64,000 nt of DNA from CAXMST01 sp963712765 (GCA_963712765.1 CAVQIX010000001.1:62001-126000), one strand, 5' to 3'; counted from the first letter of the stretch, positions 25,584 through 34,627 are shown. Made by a program: numbers and translations. The notes: generated from the sequence alone by a model not told the origin.

Positions 25584-27054
25584 GCGCCGGATTCTGCCGC
25601 AAGTGCGTGACGACCACCGAGATCACGGTGGCGATCGCGAAGATCGAGACCCCCAGCGCCCAGCCACCGCTGACGTCGCTGAGATAGTGGGCGCCGAGAT
25701 AGACCCGACTCAAGCCGATCGCGGTTGTGAGCACGATCCCTCCGGCGAGCAACGCCGTGGCGCCACTCCAGGTCGTCCGGAGCCGGATCGTCAGGATCAG
25801 GGCAAGCCACGTGTAGAGAACCGAGTAGGTGGCGTGACCGCTGGGATAGGAGCCACCCGAGGCGTCGATCAGGCCATCCGGCGGACGAGGCCGGACGATC
25901 GCCTCCTTCAACTCGGGAACGACGATCAGCATCGCGACGAGCGCGAGAACAAGCACCCCCAGCTCCGCGATGTGCCTGCGGACGATCAGGATCACCGCTG
26001 CCGCGAGGCCGACGATGGTGATCGTCACGCCGGAGCCGAGCGCTGTGATCGCCTTCTCAACGGTCGTCAGCCAGCCGGTGCGCAGCGCCTCGGCGATGTC
26101 GGCTGCCTCCATATCGCCGGGTGTCGGTCCCGGATCGTCGCTGAGAACCAACGCGTAGCTGATGAACACGAAGCTCGCGACAGCGAGGGCGGCCGCCGGG
26201 GCGGTCAGCTCGATGCCGAGGCCGCCGGGAGTGAGGCGATTCCACAAGAACCGTCCCTGCGGCCGCAGCCTGCGCCCCAGCTCCAGCAGCGGGCGCAGCA
26301 TCCGCCGCCGCTCCATCTCCTCGACCACGCGGACGCGGTTGTGGTGTTCGCGGAGATAGCGGACCGTGAGATAGATCCCGATCCCGATCCCGATCAGAAC
26401 GCCGAAGTAGAGGAAACCGCGCTCGCTGGCGGAGACGACGGCGTCGAGGTTCTGGGCTGCGAAGAAGCCGAGCAGGGTGAAGAAGGTGGCCCAGAGCCCG
26501 GCCCCGAGGATGCTGTAGGGCGCCATCGCCCCGTACCGCATCCCCGAACTGCCCGCTACGAACGGGGCGAGAGAGCGCACGATGCCGATGAAGCGGCCGA
26601 TCAGGATCGTCTTGCCGCCGTGACTGGCGAAGTAGTCCTCGACCTGCGCAAAGCGCTCGGGGGTGATCCGGAAGCGGGGACCGTGCTCGATCACGAATCC
26701 TCGACCGAGCTTGCTTCCGAGGAAGAAGCTCGCGGTGTCGCCGAGGAACGCCCCGAGCCAGACCAGGGCGATCGTCAGCAGGACCGAGGTCTCACCCTGG
26801 CCCGCGACCGCTCCGCCGAGCACGACGACGGTCTCGCCCGGCGCCACGATCCCGACGAAGGCGCCCGTCTCGAGGAAGGCGAAGACGCTGACGAGCGCGT
26901 AGGTCCAGGCGCCGAGCGTCGTCGATACGTCGTCGAGGATCTGCTGCAGATCGAGCTCGGGGAAGAAGCGGCGATAGAGCAGGTAGACGCCGAGCGCGGC
27001 CAGCAGCACCAGGCCCAGCTTCGTTCTCCCCCGGCGGTCGGAGGGCAGCTTCAT
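25573..27054 (-). CDS. DedA/VTT-domain protein fused to a PAP2 phosphatase domain
   Basis: The 493-residue protein joins two membrane modules. Residues ~15-210 are DedA-like, with GETVVVLGGAVAG, GDTASFFLGSKLGRG and GRFIGIVRSLAPFVAG. After a linker, residues ~290-480 form a PAP2 domain with KEAIVRPRPPDG, SYPSGHAT and SRVYLGAHYLSDV, the three phosphatase motifs. DedA proteins are linked to scrambling or recycling of undecaprenyl phosphate and phospholipids, and PAP2 enzymes dephosphorylate lipid pyrophosphates. One chain could thus dephosphorylate and flip a lipid carrier. Its ATG overlaps the ispE stop by 4 bases. Confidence 0.93.
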   Translation of the reverse strand: MKLPSDRRGRTKLGLVLLAALGVYLLYRRFFPELDLQQILDDVSTTLGAWTYALVSVFAFLETGAFVGIVAPGETVVVLGGAVAGQGETSVLLTIALVWLGAFLGDTASFFLGSKLGRGFVIEHGPRFRITPERFAQVEDYFASHGGKTILIGRFIGIVRSLAPFVAGSSGMRYGAMAPYSILGAGLWATFFTLLGFFAAQNLDAVVSASERGFLYFGVLIGIGIGIYLTVRYLREHHNRVRVVEEMERRRMLRPLLELGRRLRPQGRFLWNRLTPGGLGIELTAPAAALAVASFVFISYALVLSDDPGPTPGDMEAADIAEALRTGWLTTVEKAITALGSGVTITIVGLAAAVILIVRRHIAELGVLVLALVAMLIVVPELKEAIVRPRPPDGLIDASGGSYPSGHATYSVLYTWLALILTIRLRTTWSGATALLAGGIVLTTAIGLSRVYLGAHYLSDVSGGWALGVSIFAIATVISVVVTHLRQNPARGA

Positions 27055-27902
27055 CGAATCACCTTGGCGGGTGCGGTGACGATCGCGCCGGCGTAGCGGA
27101 GCGGCAACAACGCAACTGCCGCGTCGGCCCTGGCGATGTTCTCGAACAGCCCGAACACGGTCGGGCCCGACCCCGTCGGCAGCGCGTGCGCGGCGCCCGC
27201 AGCGACGAGCGCATCGAGCGCCTCCCCGATCTCGGGTCTGAGCGAGATCGCCGCATCCCCAAGGTCGTTGACCAGCAGATCCGTGTACTCCAGCGGGGAG
27301 GCCCCAGCCGTGACGGCGGCGCGAAGCCGGTCGGCCGCAAGCTCCAACGCGGCCGCATCACGACCGATGCCGAGGCGATCCGCCTCGGCGAAGACCTCCG
27401 GCGTCGAGAGGCCCCTTTGATCGGGAATCAGGACGGCTGCCCACTCCCCCGGCGACGGCATCGGCTCGATCCGCTCGCCGGCCCCCTGCACGAGCGCTAT
27501 GCGGGGCTCGATCTGGGACGGCACGTCGGCGCCGATGCGGGCCGCGATCCGCTCCAGCCCCTCGACGCGGCCGGCCGCGAGCCTGAGCACCGCGGCGGCG
27601 TCGGCGCTGCCACCGCCGAGCCCCGCCGCAACCGGGATACGCTTGTCGATCTCGATCCGCAGCGGCGGCTGCTCCCACCCAGCGGCCCGCAGCTCCCGCA
27701 ACGCCTCGGCGGCGAGGTTGGGGCCCTCGACACCGTCGCAGACGACCTCGTCGCGCCCGTCCTCGAGGCGGCCCTCCCGAACCGAGACCTTGATCCGATC
27801 GGACAGCTCGAGCGGCTGAAACACCGAGCAGAGCTCGTGGCGCCCGTCCTCGCGCCGCGGGCCGAGGTAGAGGCAGAGGTTGAGCTTTGCGGGCGCGATC
27901 AT
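27051..27902 (-). CDS. ispE: 4-diphosphocytidyl-2-C-methyl-D-erythritol kinase
   Basis: The 283-residue GHMP kinase has the ATP loop PVAAGLGGGSADAAA, an N-terminal APAKLNLCLYLG substrate segment and a late LPTGSGPTVFG loop. It phosphorylates CDP-ME in the MEP isoprenoid pathway. Its start overlaps the rsmA end by 4 bases, keeping the conserved rsmA-ispE pair. Its product path leads to undecaprenyl lipids, which fits the DedA-PAP2 gene coupled behind it. Confidence 0.96.
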   Translation of the reverse strand: MIAPAKLNLCLYLGPRREDGRHELCSVFQPLELSDRIKVSVREGRLEDGRDEVVCDGVEGPNLAAEALRELRAAGWEQPPLRIEIDKRIPVAAGLGGGSADAAAVLRLAAGRVEGLERIAARIGADVPSQIEPRIALVQGAGERIEPMPSPGEWAAVLIPDQRGLSTPEVFAEADRLGIGRDAAALELAADRLRAAVTAGASPLEYTDLLVNDLGDAAISLRPEIGEALDALVAAGAAHALPTGSGPTVFGLFENIARADAAVALLPLRYAGAIVTAPAKVIR

Positions 27903-28630
27903 CGCTGCAGAGACTCGGCGAGGGCAAGGTGCTGGGGGGGTGTGAGCATCTCGGCGCGGGCATCGGCCGGCAGGCCCGCGGCGGTCAGGGACTCGCGCGC
28001 CAGATGCCGGATCTCCCCAGGGCGCGGCCGCGGGACCGGGAGTCCGGCTTCGAGCGCGTCGGCCTCGCGACGGCGGGCGGCGAGCTCGAGCGAGCGCGGG
28101 ATCGCCTTGCGGCGGTGGGCGAAGCAGTCACGGATCAGTTCCGCGCTACGCGGAGCGGGGGCTGGGCCACGACGACGGAGGGCGAGGACGGCCGAGTGGA
28201 CCTTGGGCCGCGGAACGAAGACCGCCGGGTCGACCCGGCGCATCATCCGTACCTCGCAGCTGAGCTGCGCGAGGACGGTCGGCGAGCCGTAGGTCTTGCT
28301 GCCGGGTCGGGCGCGCAGTCGCTCGGCGATCTCGCGCTGGACCATCACCGTCCAGCGGCGAAGAGAGGGCAGCTCCCCGAGGGTCCGGATCAGCAGCGGA
28401 GTGGCGATCGAATAGGGCAGGTTCGCGACCATCGCGGTGGGCTCGGGACGCAGCTCTGCGAGGTCGACCCGCATCGCGTCGCCCCAGACGATCTCGAGGG
28501 TTCCCGCGGCCGACTCGATCGGCTCGAGGAAGCTCTCGAGTCGGCGATCAAGCTCGATCAGATGAACGTGGGCCGCCCGCTCCAGCAACCGCTCGGTCAG
28601 CACGCCCTCCCCGCCCCCGACCTCGAGCAC
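27899..28630 (-). CDS. rsmA: 16S rRNA (adenine-N6,N6)-dimethyltransferase RsmA/KsgA, start region anomalous
   Basis: The body is clear RsmA: LEVGGGEGVLTERLL for SAM binding, the NLPYSIATPL catalytic motif and FVPRPKVHSAV. It dimethylates A1518/A1519 of 16S rRNA. The listed GTG at 28630 is internal. The same frame continues upstream with RLGQNFLADTNLLDAIL, the family's N-terminal motif, up to about 28752. In that stretch I find no ATG, GTG or TTG before a TGATGA stop pair inside tatD. A GTG overlapping the tatD stop (28752) is in another frame and meets TAG after 15 codons. A one-base indel, or a non-canonical start such as ATC or CTG, would explain this. Confidence 0.85.
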   Translation of the reverse strand: MLEVGGGEGVLTERLLERAAHVHLIELDRRLESFLEPIESAAGTLEIVWGDAMRVDLAELRPEPTAMVANLPYSIATPLLIRTLGELPSLRRWTVMVQREIAERLRARPGSKTYGSPTVLAQLSCEVRMMRRVDPAVFVPRPKVHSAVLALRRRGPAPAPRSAELIRDCFAHRRKAIPRSLELAARRREADALEAGLPVPRPRPGEIRHLARESLTAAGLPADARAEMLTPPQHLALAESLQR

Positions 28631-28748
28631 GACGTCGTCGGCCTCGAGCGCCGCGTCGGCGAGAATCGCGTCGAGCAGGTTGGTGTCGGCGAGGAAATTC
28701 TGGCCTAGCCGGGCGATCTCTGATCCCTCGGTCTGCGCTCGCCGCCGC

Positions 28749-29525
28749 TCACCAGCCGAACAGCCGCTTCGCGTTGGCTTCGATTGCTTTCTCCTGGACG
28801 GCCTGGTCTGCGCCCCGCGCCTTGGCGACGCACTCTGCGGTCATCACCACGTTGGCCGGCTCATTGCGCTCACCCCTGACGGGCTGTGGCGCGAGGTACG
28901 GGCTGTCGGTCTCGACAAGCAGCAGATCGTCGGGGACCAGGGCCGCCGCCTCTCGCAGCTCGGGTGCCTTCGGGTAGGTCACGTTGCCGGCGAAGGACAC
29001 GTACCAGCCCCGCTCGACCGCCTCCGCAGCCCGCTCCGGACCGGCGCTGAAGCAGTGCAGGATCACCGTGACCCCGTCGGCCTCGGCGGCGAGAAGCTCG
29101 AAGCAGTCGGAGACGGCGCGGCCGGAGCCGGGGCCGGCCGCGTCGCGCATGTGGATGATCAACGGCAGCTCCGACGCACGGGCGATCGCGATCTGGACCT
29201 CGAACGCCCGCACCTGATCCTCCTCCGGGGCACCCTCGCGGTAGAAGTCGAGCCCGGTCTCGCCGATCGCGCGGACAAGGGGGTCCGGCACCAGGGCCCG
29301 CAGCGCGGCGGCGGCGTCATCGTCGAAACCCGTGGCCGCGTTGGGGTGCCGTCCGACCGCTGCGAAGACCTCCGGATGGGCTCTCGCGGCGCTTACCGCG
29401 GCGGCGTTGGAGTCCTCATCCATGCCGATGGTGAGGATGCGCCTCACGCCCGCGGCGGTAGCCCGCTCGACGAGGTCGGAGTCGTTGGGCTCGCAGGAGC
29501 CGAGGTGGGCGTGGCTGTCGATCAT
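28749..29525 (-). CDS. TatD family metal-dependent deoxyribonuclease
   Basis: The 258-residue TIM-barrel hydrolase has all TatD signatures: DSHAHLG, AIGETGLDFYR, IIHMRDA, ILHCFSAG and ETDSPYLAPQ. These supply the His, Glu and Asp ligands of the metal centre. TatD enzymes are 3'-5' DNA exonucleases linked to DNA fragmentation and oxidative damage repair. It stands between metG and rsmA, a widespread bacterial order. A TAATCT hexamer 8 bases before its ATG may be its -10 box. Confidence 0.93.
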   Translation of the reverse strand: MIDSHAHLGSCEPNDSDLVERATAAGVRRILTIGMDEDSNAAAVSAARAHPEVFAAVGRHPNAATGFDDDAAAALRALVPDPLVRAIGETGLDFYREGAPEEDQVRAFEVQIAIARASELPLIIHMRDAAGPGSGRAVSDCFELLAAEADGVTVILHCFSAGPERAAEAVERGWYVSFAGNVTYPKAPELREAAALVPDDLLLVETDSPYLAPQPVRGERNEPANVVMTAECVAKARGADQAVQEKAIEANAKRLFGW

Positions 29526-29567
29526 CGCGGGCCAGATTACGCTGCCGCGCGGCTATGCTCGTCGGCG
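29526..29567. promoter_or_regulatory. divergent promoter region of tatD and the CMD-family gene
   Basis: Only 42 bases separate the two start codons. On the minus strand TAATCT (29534-29539) ends 8 bases before the tatD ATG. On the plus strand TATGCT (29554-29559) ends 8 bases before the other ATG. Both spacings would give almost leaderless mRNAs. No ribosome site is visible on either side. Confidence 0.35.
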
Positions 29568-30152
29568 ATGAAAGGCGACCCAGCACCCGGGACCGAGCGG
29601 TGGCGCGAAATCGACTCCCCCCGCATCCCTCCGGCGAGCAGCGGCGAGCAGCACCTGCTGATCCGACCTCTGGTTGCCCTCGCAGGCCGCAGCTTCGGCG
29701 GCAAGGCTCCGAACATCATCACCACGCTGTCACGCCACGGGCGCCTGTTCGCGCCCTGGCTCCTTTTCGCATCTAGATTGATGCCGTGGGGAACCCTACG
29801 GCGGGAGGACACCGAGCTGGTGATCCTCCGGGTTGCCCACAATTGCCGCTGCCGCTACGAGTGGGACCACCATGTCCGGATCGGCGCCCGCGCGGGGCTT
29901 TCCCACGAGCAGATCGACCGCGTCGAACGTGGTCCGGACGCCGGCGGCTGGAGCGAGCGCCAGGAGGTCCTGCTCCGCGCCGCCGACGAGCTGCACACCG
30001 AGCGCTTCATCTCCGATGCGACCTGGGCCCGGCTGAGCGAGTTCCTCTCCCACGCCGAGCTGCTCGAGCTCTGCATGCTCGTCGGCCACTACGAGATGCT
30101 CGCGGGGACGATCAACAGCGCCGGGGTCCAGCCCGAGCGACCGGCGCGCTAG
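29568..30152 (+). CDS. carboxymuconolactone decarboxylase (CMD/AhpD-like) family protein
   Basis: The 194-residue protein has the CMD-family core: ELVILRVAHNCRCRYEWDHH, GLSHEQIDRV and a late LELCMLVGHYEMLAG helix. The Cys-rich CRC...H patch lies where AhpD-type enzymes keep a redox CxxC pair, though here the pair is CRC. Members include decarboxylases and alkylhydroperoxidase partners, so the exact reaction is open. It is a single plus-strand gene facing metG. The frame extends further upstream antisense to tatD; I chose ATG 29568. Confidence 0.85.
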   Translation: MKGDPAPGTERWREIDSPRIPPASSGEQHLLIRPLVALAGRSFGGKAPNIITTLSRHGRLFAPWLLFASRLMPWGTLRREDTELVILRVAHNCRCRYEWDHHVRIGARAGLSHEQIDRVERGPDAGGWSERQEVLLRAADELHTERFISDATWARLSEFLSHAELLELCMLVGHYEMLAGTINSAGVQPERPAR

Positions 30153-30170
30153 CCCGCGGTCTCGCGGCCC

Positions 30171-31682
30171 TCAGGCATCGAGCTTGGGGAACAGCGGCGG
30201 GATGCGCTCGATCGCGGCGCCGCCCGACCCGGAACCGAACTCGGCCAGCCCACGGGAGGGTTCCCCCAGCGCGTCGAGGAGCCGTGCCGTGGTCTCCGGC
30301 ATATAGGCGTGGAGCGCGAGGGTCACGACCCGCACCCCCTCGGCGAGACTGAAGAGGACGCGATCGAGGTCGGCTGCTGCGCGGTCGCCGTCCTTGGCCA
30401 GTTCCCAGGGCTTGGTCTCCTCGACGTATCGGTTGAGGCGCCGGACACGCGTCCAGATCGCCTCCAGCGCCTGAGTCAGCTCGGCCCCGTCCAGCAGTTC
30501 GCTGACCTCCGCCGCGAGGCCGGCAAGCCCGCCATCGCCGCCCTCGAGGGCGGGATCCGCCTCGGCCTCGGGGACGACGCCGTCACGGAACCGCTCGATC
30601 ATCGCCAGGGTGCGCGATGCGAGGTTGCCGTAGTCGTTGGCGAGTTCGGTCTCGTAGCGCGACTCGAAGCCGGCCGGTGAGATCGAGCCGTCCTGCCCGA
30701 AGCTGACCTCGCGGAAGCAGTAGAAGCGCAGCGCATCGGCGCCAAAGCGGTCGATCACCTCGAAGGGATCGAGCACGTTGCCGAGTGACTTCGACATCTT
30801 CTTCTCGCCCATCAGGAGGTAGCCGTGGACGTAGAGGTGCTCGGGCAGCTCGATCTCGGCCGCCATCAGCAGCGCGGGCCAGTAGACCGAGTGGAACTTG
30901 AGGATGTCCTTGGCCATCACGTGATAGGTGCAGGGCCAGAAGCGGTCGGTCAGGTCCTCGCCCTCGCGGGCGTAGGAGAGAGCCGTGTAGTAGTTGAGCA
31001 AGGCGTCGAACCAGACGTACATGACCTGGTCGGGGTCCCACGGCAGCGGAACGCCCCAGCGCAGGTTCGAGCGCGAGAGCGAGACGTCGTTGAGCCCTCC
31101 CTCGATGAAAGAGAGCGCCTCGTTGCGCCGGAAGTCGGGCTGGACGAAGTCGGGCCGCTCGGCGTAGAGACGCTCCAGCGGCTCCTGGAAGGTCGAGAGC
31201 CGGAAGAACCAGTTCTCCTCTGTCTCCAGCTCGAGCTCGATCTCGTGGATCGGGCAGGTGTGGCCGGGGCCCATCTCCGAAGCGGTCTTGAAGTCGGCAC
31301 AGCGCGGGCAGTAGTAGCCCTCATAGGTGCCCTCGTAGACGTGGCCGTTGTCGTGGACCCGCTGGATCACCTCCTGGACCTTGGCGACGTGCTCGTCGTC
31401 GGAGGTACGGATGAAGAAGTCCTGCGACGCCCCCACCTTGGGCATCAGATCCCTGAAGCGCTGGGAGTTGCGATCTGCGAGCTCGCGCGGCTCGAGCCCG
31501 AGCTTCTCGGCCGCCTGGGCGACCGGCTCGCCATGCTCGTCGGTCCCGGTGAGGAAGAAGACATCCTCGCCCCGCTGGCGCATGTGACGGGCGAGGATGT
31601 CGGCGCCGATCGTCGTGTAGGCGTGGCCGAGATGGGGCTCGGCGTTGACGTAGTAGATCGGGGTGGTGACGTAGTAGCTCAT
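30171..31682 (-). CDS. metG: methionyl-tRNA synthetase
   Basis: A 503-residue class I synthetase with PHLGHAYT (HIGH box) near the N-terminus and KKMSKSLGN (KMSKS). The zinc knuckle insert starts YYCPRCADF and ends TCPIHE, that is C-x2-C...C-x2-H. It has no C-terminal tRNA-binding extension, as in many bacterial short forms. It charges initiator and elongator tRNA-Met. The gene converges with the CMD-family gene and is divergent from a small membrane-protein gene. Confidence 0.97.
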   Translation of the reverse strand: MSYYVTTPIYYVNAEPHLGHAYTTIGADILARHMRQRGEDVFFLTGTDEHGEPVAQAAEKLGLEPRELADRNSQRFRDLMPKVGASQDFFIRTSDDEHVAKVQEVIQRVHDNGHVYEGTYEGYYCPRCADFKTASEMGPGHTCPIHEIELELETEENWFFRLSTFQEPLERLYAERPDFVQPDFRRNEALSFIEGGLNDVSLSRSNLRWGVPLPWDPDQVMYVWFDALLNYYTALSYAREGEDLTDRFWPCTYHVMAKDILKFHSVYWPALLMAAEIELPEHLYVHGYLLMGEKKMSKSLGNVLDPFEVIDRFGADALRFYCFREVSFGQDGSISPAGFESRYETELANDYGNLASRTLAMIERFRDGVVPEAEADPALEGGDGGLAGLAAEVSELLDGAELTQALEAIWTRVRRLNRYVEETKPWELAKDGDRAAADLDRVLFSLAEGVRVVTLALHAYMPETTARLLDALGEPSRGLAEFGSGSGGAAIERIPPLFPKLDA

Positions 31683-31696
31683 GAAGTGAGAGAGCG

Positions 31697-31702
31697 TAGC
31701 CT
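31697..31702 (+). promoter_or_regulatory. candidate -10 element of the small membrane-protein gene
   Basis: TAGCCT ends 7 bases before the ATG at 31710, consistent with a leaderless transcript. The same short gap must also drive metG on the other strand. Confidence 0.3.
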
Positions 31703-31709
31703 CCGCGCG

Positions 31710-31961
31710 ATGGAAGACCTGATTCAGATTCTCGGTGCCGTGCTCATCCTGATTGCTTTCATCGCTGCCCAGCGCGGCGCCATGTCCCCGCAGTCAGGTG
31801 TGTACCTGTGGCTGAACCTGGTCGGCTCCACCGTCCTGGCGGTGCTGGCGTTGATCGGCAGCGACTGGGGATTCCTGCTGCTGGAGGGGGTCTGGGCCGG
31901 GGTGTCGGGCTGGGCGCTGATCGAGCTCGGACGCGGGCGCTCGCCCCGACCCGCCGCCTGA
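31710..31961 (+). CDS. small membrane protein, CBU_0592-like
   Basis: The 83-residue protein has three hydrophobic segments (ILGAVLILIAFIA, YLWLNLVGSTVLAVLALIG and FLLLEGVWAGVSGWALI). The motif around YLWLNLVGS and the final W...LIELG resemble the small CBU_0592-type membrane family of unknown function. It starts at ATG 31710, 27 bases from the metG start on the opposite strand. No function is known to me for the family. Confidence 0.75.
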   Translation: MEDLIQILGAVLILIAFIAAQRGAMSPQSGVYLWLNLVGSTVLAVLALIGSDWGFLLLEGVWAGVSGWALIELGRGRSPRPAA

Positions 31962-31972
31962 GGTCCAACCGC

Positions 31973-34627
31973 CTAGCCGCGGACCGAGTCGAGGATCGCG
32001 AGGATGTCCTCGCCGTAGCGCTCGAGGCGCGAGGGCCCGATCCCTTCGCAGGCGAGCAGCTCGCGGGCGTCGGTGGGCATGGTCGCGGCGATCCCCTCCA
32101 GCTGGCGATTGGTGAGGACGACGTAGGCGGGGACGCTGTCGGCCCCAGAGCGCTCGCTGCGCCAGCGCTTCAGCGCCTCGGCCGCCGCCGGGGACTCGGG
32201 CTTGGGATCGATCTCTATCGGTGCCTGCTTCGCCCGGCCGCCGCGGCCCGCCGCGGCCGCAGGCCGCGGGGGCGCCACGGCCGGCGTCTCCGCCTTGCCC
32301 TCGAGCTCGGCGAGGAACGGGGACGGGCGCTCGGCGTCCGCGAGGACGACCGCTCGTTCACGGGCGCGGGTGATCGCGACGTGAAGGACCCGCCGCTCGG
32401 CCTCCCAGTTGTCACTCAGCCGGTGGGGGAGGATGCCCTCGTTGACCCCGAAGACCGCGACCCGATCCCACTCCCGGCCCTTGACTCGGTGGATCGTCGA
32501 GAGGGTCACGCCCTCGGTGCCGGCCGACTCGACCAGAGAGGCCCGCAGCCAGGGCTCGAAGGTGTTCGGATCGGGATGCAGGTCGGAGACCTGCAGGAGC
32601 CCCTCGAGGTCGTCGAGGTGACTCGCCGCCCCCTGAGCCCCTTTCGATCCGTCGAGCATCTCCATTGCACCACCGAGCCCGATCCTGTCGCGGACGACCT
32701 CGAGGAGCCCGCGGGCATCGGCGCCGTCGCGCGCCGTCGCTGCCAGGAGATCGATGTCATCAGCCATATCGGCAACCTTGCCGGCGATCCGCTCGTCGTC
32801 GATCGCGCGCTCGGCGCCGCGCAGGTCGGAGACCGACCGGCAGTTGACGAACCACTTGCTGATCCAGCGCGGAAAGCCTCGGCTCGGGCGGCGACGGATC
32901 AGCTCGAGATCGGCCGGGATCAGGCCGTCGGGGTCGACCGCGATCCGGATCCAGGCGAGCGCCGCGGCCACCCCCGCCCGCTCGAGGACCTCGGGGCGCA
33001 CGGAGGAGCGCAACGGGACGCCCGCGTTCCAGAGCGAGATCTGCGGGCTCATCAACAGCGAGTTGACCCTGGCGAGGACCGCGATCTCCTCCGCATCCAC
33101 CGACTCCCCGCTGCGCCACTTGGTGACGAGCTCGGCGATCGCCGTCGCCGCCTCAGCGGCGCTGTGAGTGCGAATCTCGAGCGCCGAGCCGTCGGCGCTT
33201 GCGCCGTCGCGTGGTTGGATCTCCTTCCTGACCCGTACCCGGTTGTAGCCAAGCAGGGTCGCCGCCCCCTCGACTATCGGCTTCGCGCAGCGATAGTTGA
33301 CCTCCAGCGCCGTGGCCTCGGCATCGGGAAAGTACTCGGCGTAGTCGACGAGGAAGCGCGGGTCGGCGCCGGCATGGTCGTAGATCGTCTGATCGTCGTC
33401 GCCGACGCCGAAGACGTCGAGGGCCGGCATCGCGAGCAGACGGATCAAGAGCACGTGGGCGGGGGTCAGATCCTGGAACTCGTCGACGAGGAGGTGACGG
33501 TGCGTGATCTGGGCGCTGCGCCGGAAGCGGCCGTCGCGGAGCAGCGCCTCGAGCGAGCCGTAGATCTGCTCGTCGAAGTCAATCGCTCCGCGATCGGCGA
33601 GGCGCCCCCGGTAGGCGTCGAAGCCATCGGCGAAGCCCGGAACGTCATCGCGAGACGCCTCGACCGCCGTCGGTTCGCGCAGCCCGAGCCGGCAGAGGGT
33701 GAGCGCATCGAGGTAGGGCCCGACGGGGTCGGTGTTGGTGCGGCGCTGCCGCGGTATCGGGAAGACCTCCTCGATCACCCGCCGTACATCGGGCTCCTCG
33801 AGCAGCGCCGGGCGGGCGCCCCGGTGATCGGCCAGGATCCGGTAACCGAGGGAGTTCAGAGTCCTGGTCCGGGGCTGGAGCCTGAACAGGCGCGCCTCGA
33901 GCTCGCGCTGGGCCTCCTTGTTGTAGGCGACCGCGAGCAGCGACTCGGGGTCGTATCCGCGCTCGCCGAGCAGGTATCGGATGCGCTCGGTCAGCACCCT
34001 GGTCTTGCCGGAGCCGGCCGGCGCAATCACGCGGACGGGTCCGCCGTCGTGGCGCACGGCCCGGAGCTGGTCGGGAGCGAGATCGGCCTCGTGCCGCTCC
34101 CCGGCCGTGATCGTGGTCAGCGAACCGCTCTCGACGCTGGAGCTGTGGACGACGGCGGCCTCCAGCGGTGGCGGGTTCCATCTCGGACCGCCGTCGATCC
34201 AGGCCCCGCGACCGTCGGTGAGCCGCACCTCCCCCTCGCCTTGATCGACCCCGACCGCTCCGAGTCGCTCGGCCTTCGCCGCCCACCACCAGATCGGGTC
34301 ACCGTCTCGCGCGTCGTAGTTGTTGGCCCAGAGCAGCTGGTGAAGGCGCTCGGTGGGAAGGTCGAGGCCGGGGTCGAGGCTGTAGGGCGGCTCCGCGATG
34401 GTCGGTGGATCCCGCAGCAGCGCCGGGTCGGCGCCGAGCTCGACGACGACGGGCTCGCGCCGGAGCCAGGCCACGCGCAAGGCCGCGAGCAGCTCGCCGG
34501 GGCTGGCCAGCGCCTCCTCGTCGAGCAGGTGGGTCGGCGAGCCCGCCCAGGGCGGCGGGGGCGCAGCGCCGGGAGCCACGATCACGCCGCGGCCGAGCGC
34601 CGCGGGCCCTGGATGGCGCGCGCTCAC
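31973..34627 (-). CDS. UvrD/Rep-type (UvrD2-like) ATP-dependent DNA helicase with HRDC domain
   Basis: The 884-residue superfamily 1A helicase has Walker A APAGSGKTR at about 202-210, LLVDEFQDLTPAH, GVGDDDQTIYDHAGA, TLSTIHRVKGREWDRV and HVAITRARE. A C-terminal HRDC domain covers about residues 805-884 (LTNRQLEGIAATMP, GIGPSRLERYG). This resembles actinobacterial UvrD2. Unusual is ~185 residues before the Q-motif (LAPDQLRAV), containing LPTERLHQLLWANNYDARDG, which I cannot assign. It unwinds 3'-5' in repair. Its end overlaps rsmI by 4 bases. Confidence 0.93.
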   Translation of the reverse strand: MSARHPGPAALGRGVIVAPGAAPPPPWAGSPTHLLDEEALASPGELLAALRVAWLRREPVVVELGADPALLRDPPTIAEPPYSLDPGLDLPTERLHQLLWANNYDARDGDPIWWWAAKAERLGAVGVDQGEGEVRLTDGRGAWIDGGPRWNPPPLEAAVVHSSSVESGSLTTITAGERHEADLAPDQLRAVRHDGGPVRVIAPAGSGKTRVLTERIRYLLGERGYDPESLLAVAYNKEAQRELEARLFRLQPRTRTLNSLGYRILADHRGARPALLEEPDVRRVIEEVFPIPRQRRTNTDPVGPYLDALTLCRLGLREPTAVEASRDDVPGFADGFDAYRGRLADRGAIDFDEQIYGSLEALLRDGRFRRSAQITHRHLLVDEFQDLTPAHVLLIRLLAMPALDVFGVGDDDQTIYDHAGADPRFLVDYAEYFPDAEATALEVNYRCAKPIVEGAATLLGYNRVRVRKEIQPRDGASADGSALEIRTHSAAEAATAIAELVTKWRSGESVDAEEIAVLARVNSLLMSPQISLWNAGVPLRSSVRPEVLERAGVAAALAWIRIAVDPDGLIPADLELIRRRPSRGFPRWISKWFVNCRSVSDLRGAERAIDDERIAGKVADMADDIDLLAATARDGADARGLLEVVRDRIGLGGAMEMLDGSKGAQGAASHLDDLEGLLQVSDLHPDPNTFEPWLRASLVESAGTEGVTLSTIHRVKGREWDRVAVFGVNEGILPHRLSDNWEAERRVLHVAITRARERAVVLADAERPSPFLAELEGKAETPAVAPPRPAAAAGRGGRAKQAPIEIDPKPESPAAAEALKRWRSERSGADSVPAYVVLTNRQLEGIAATMPTDARELLACEGIGPSRLERYGEDILAILDSVRG

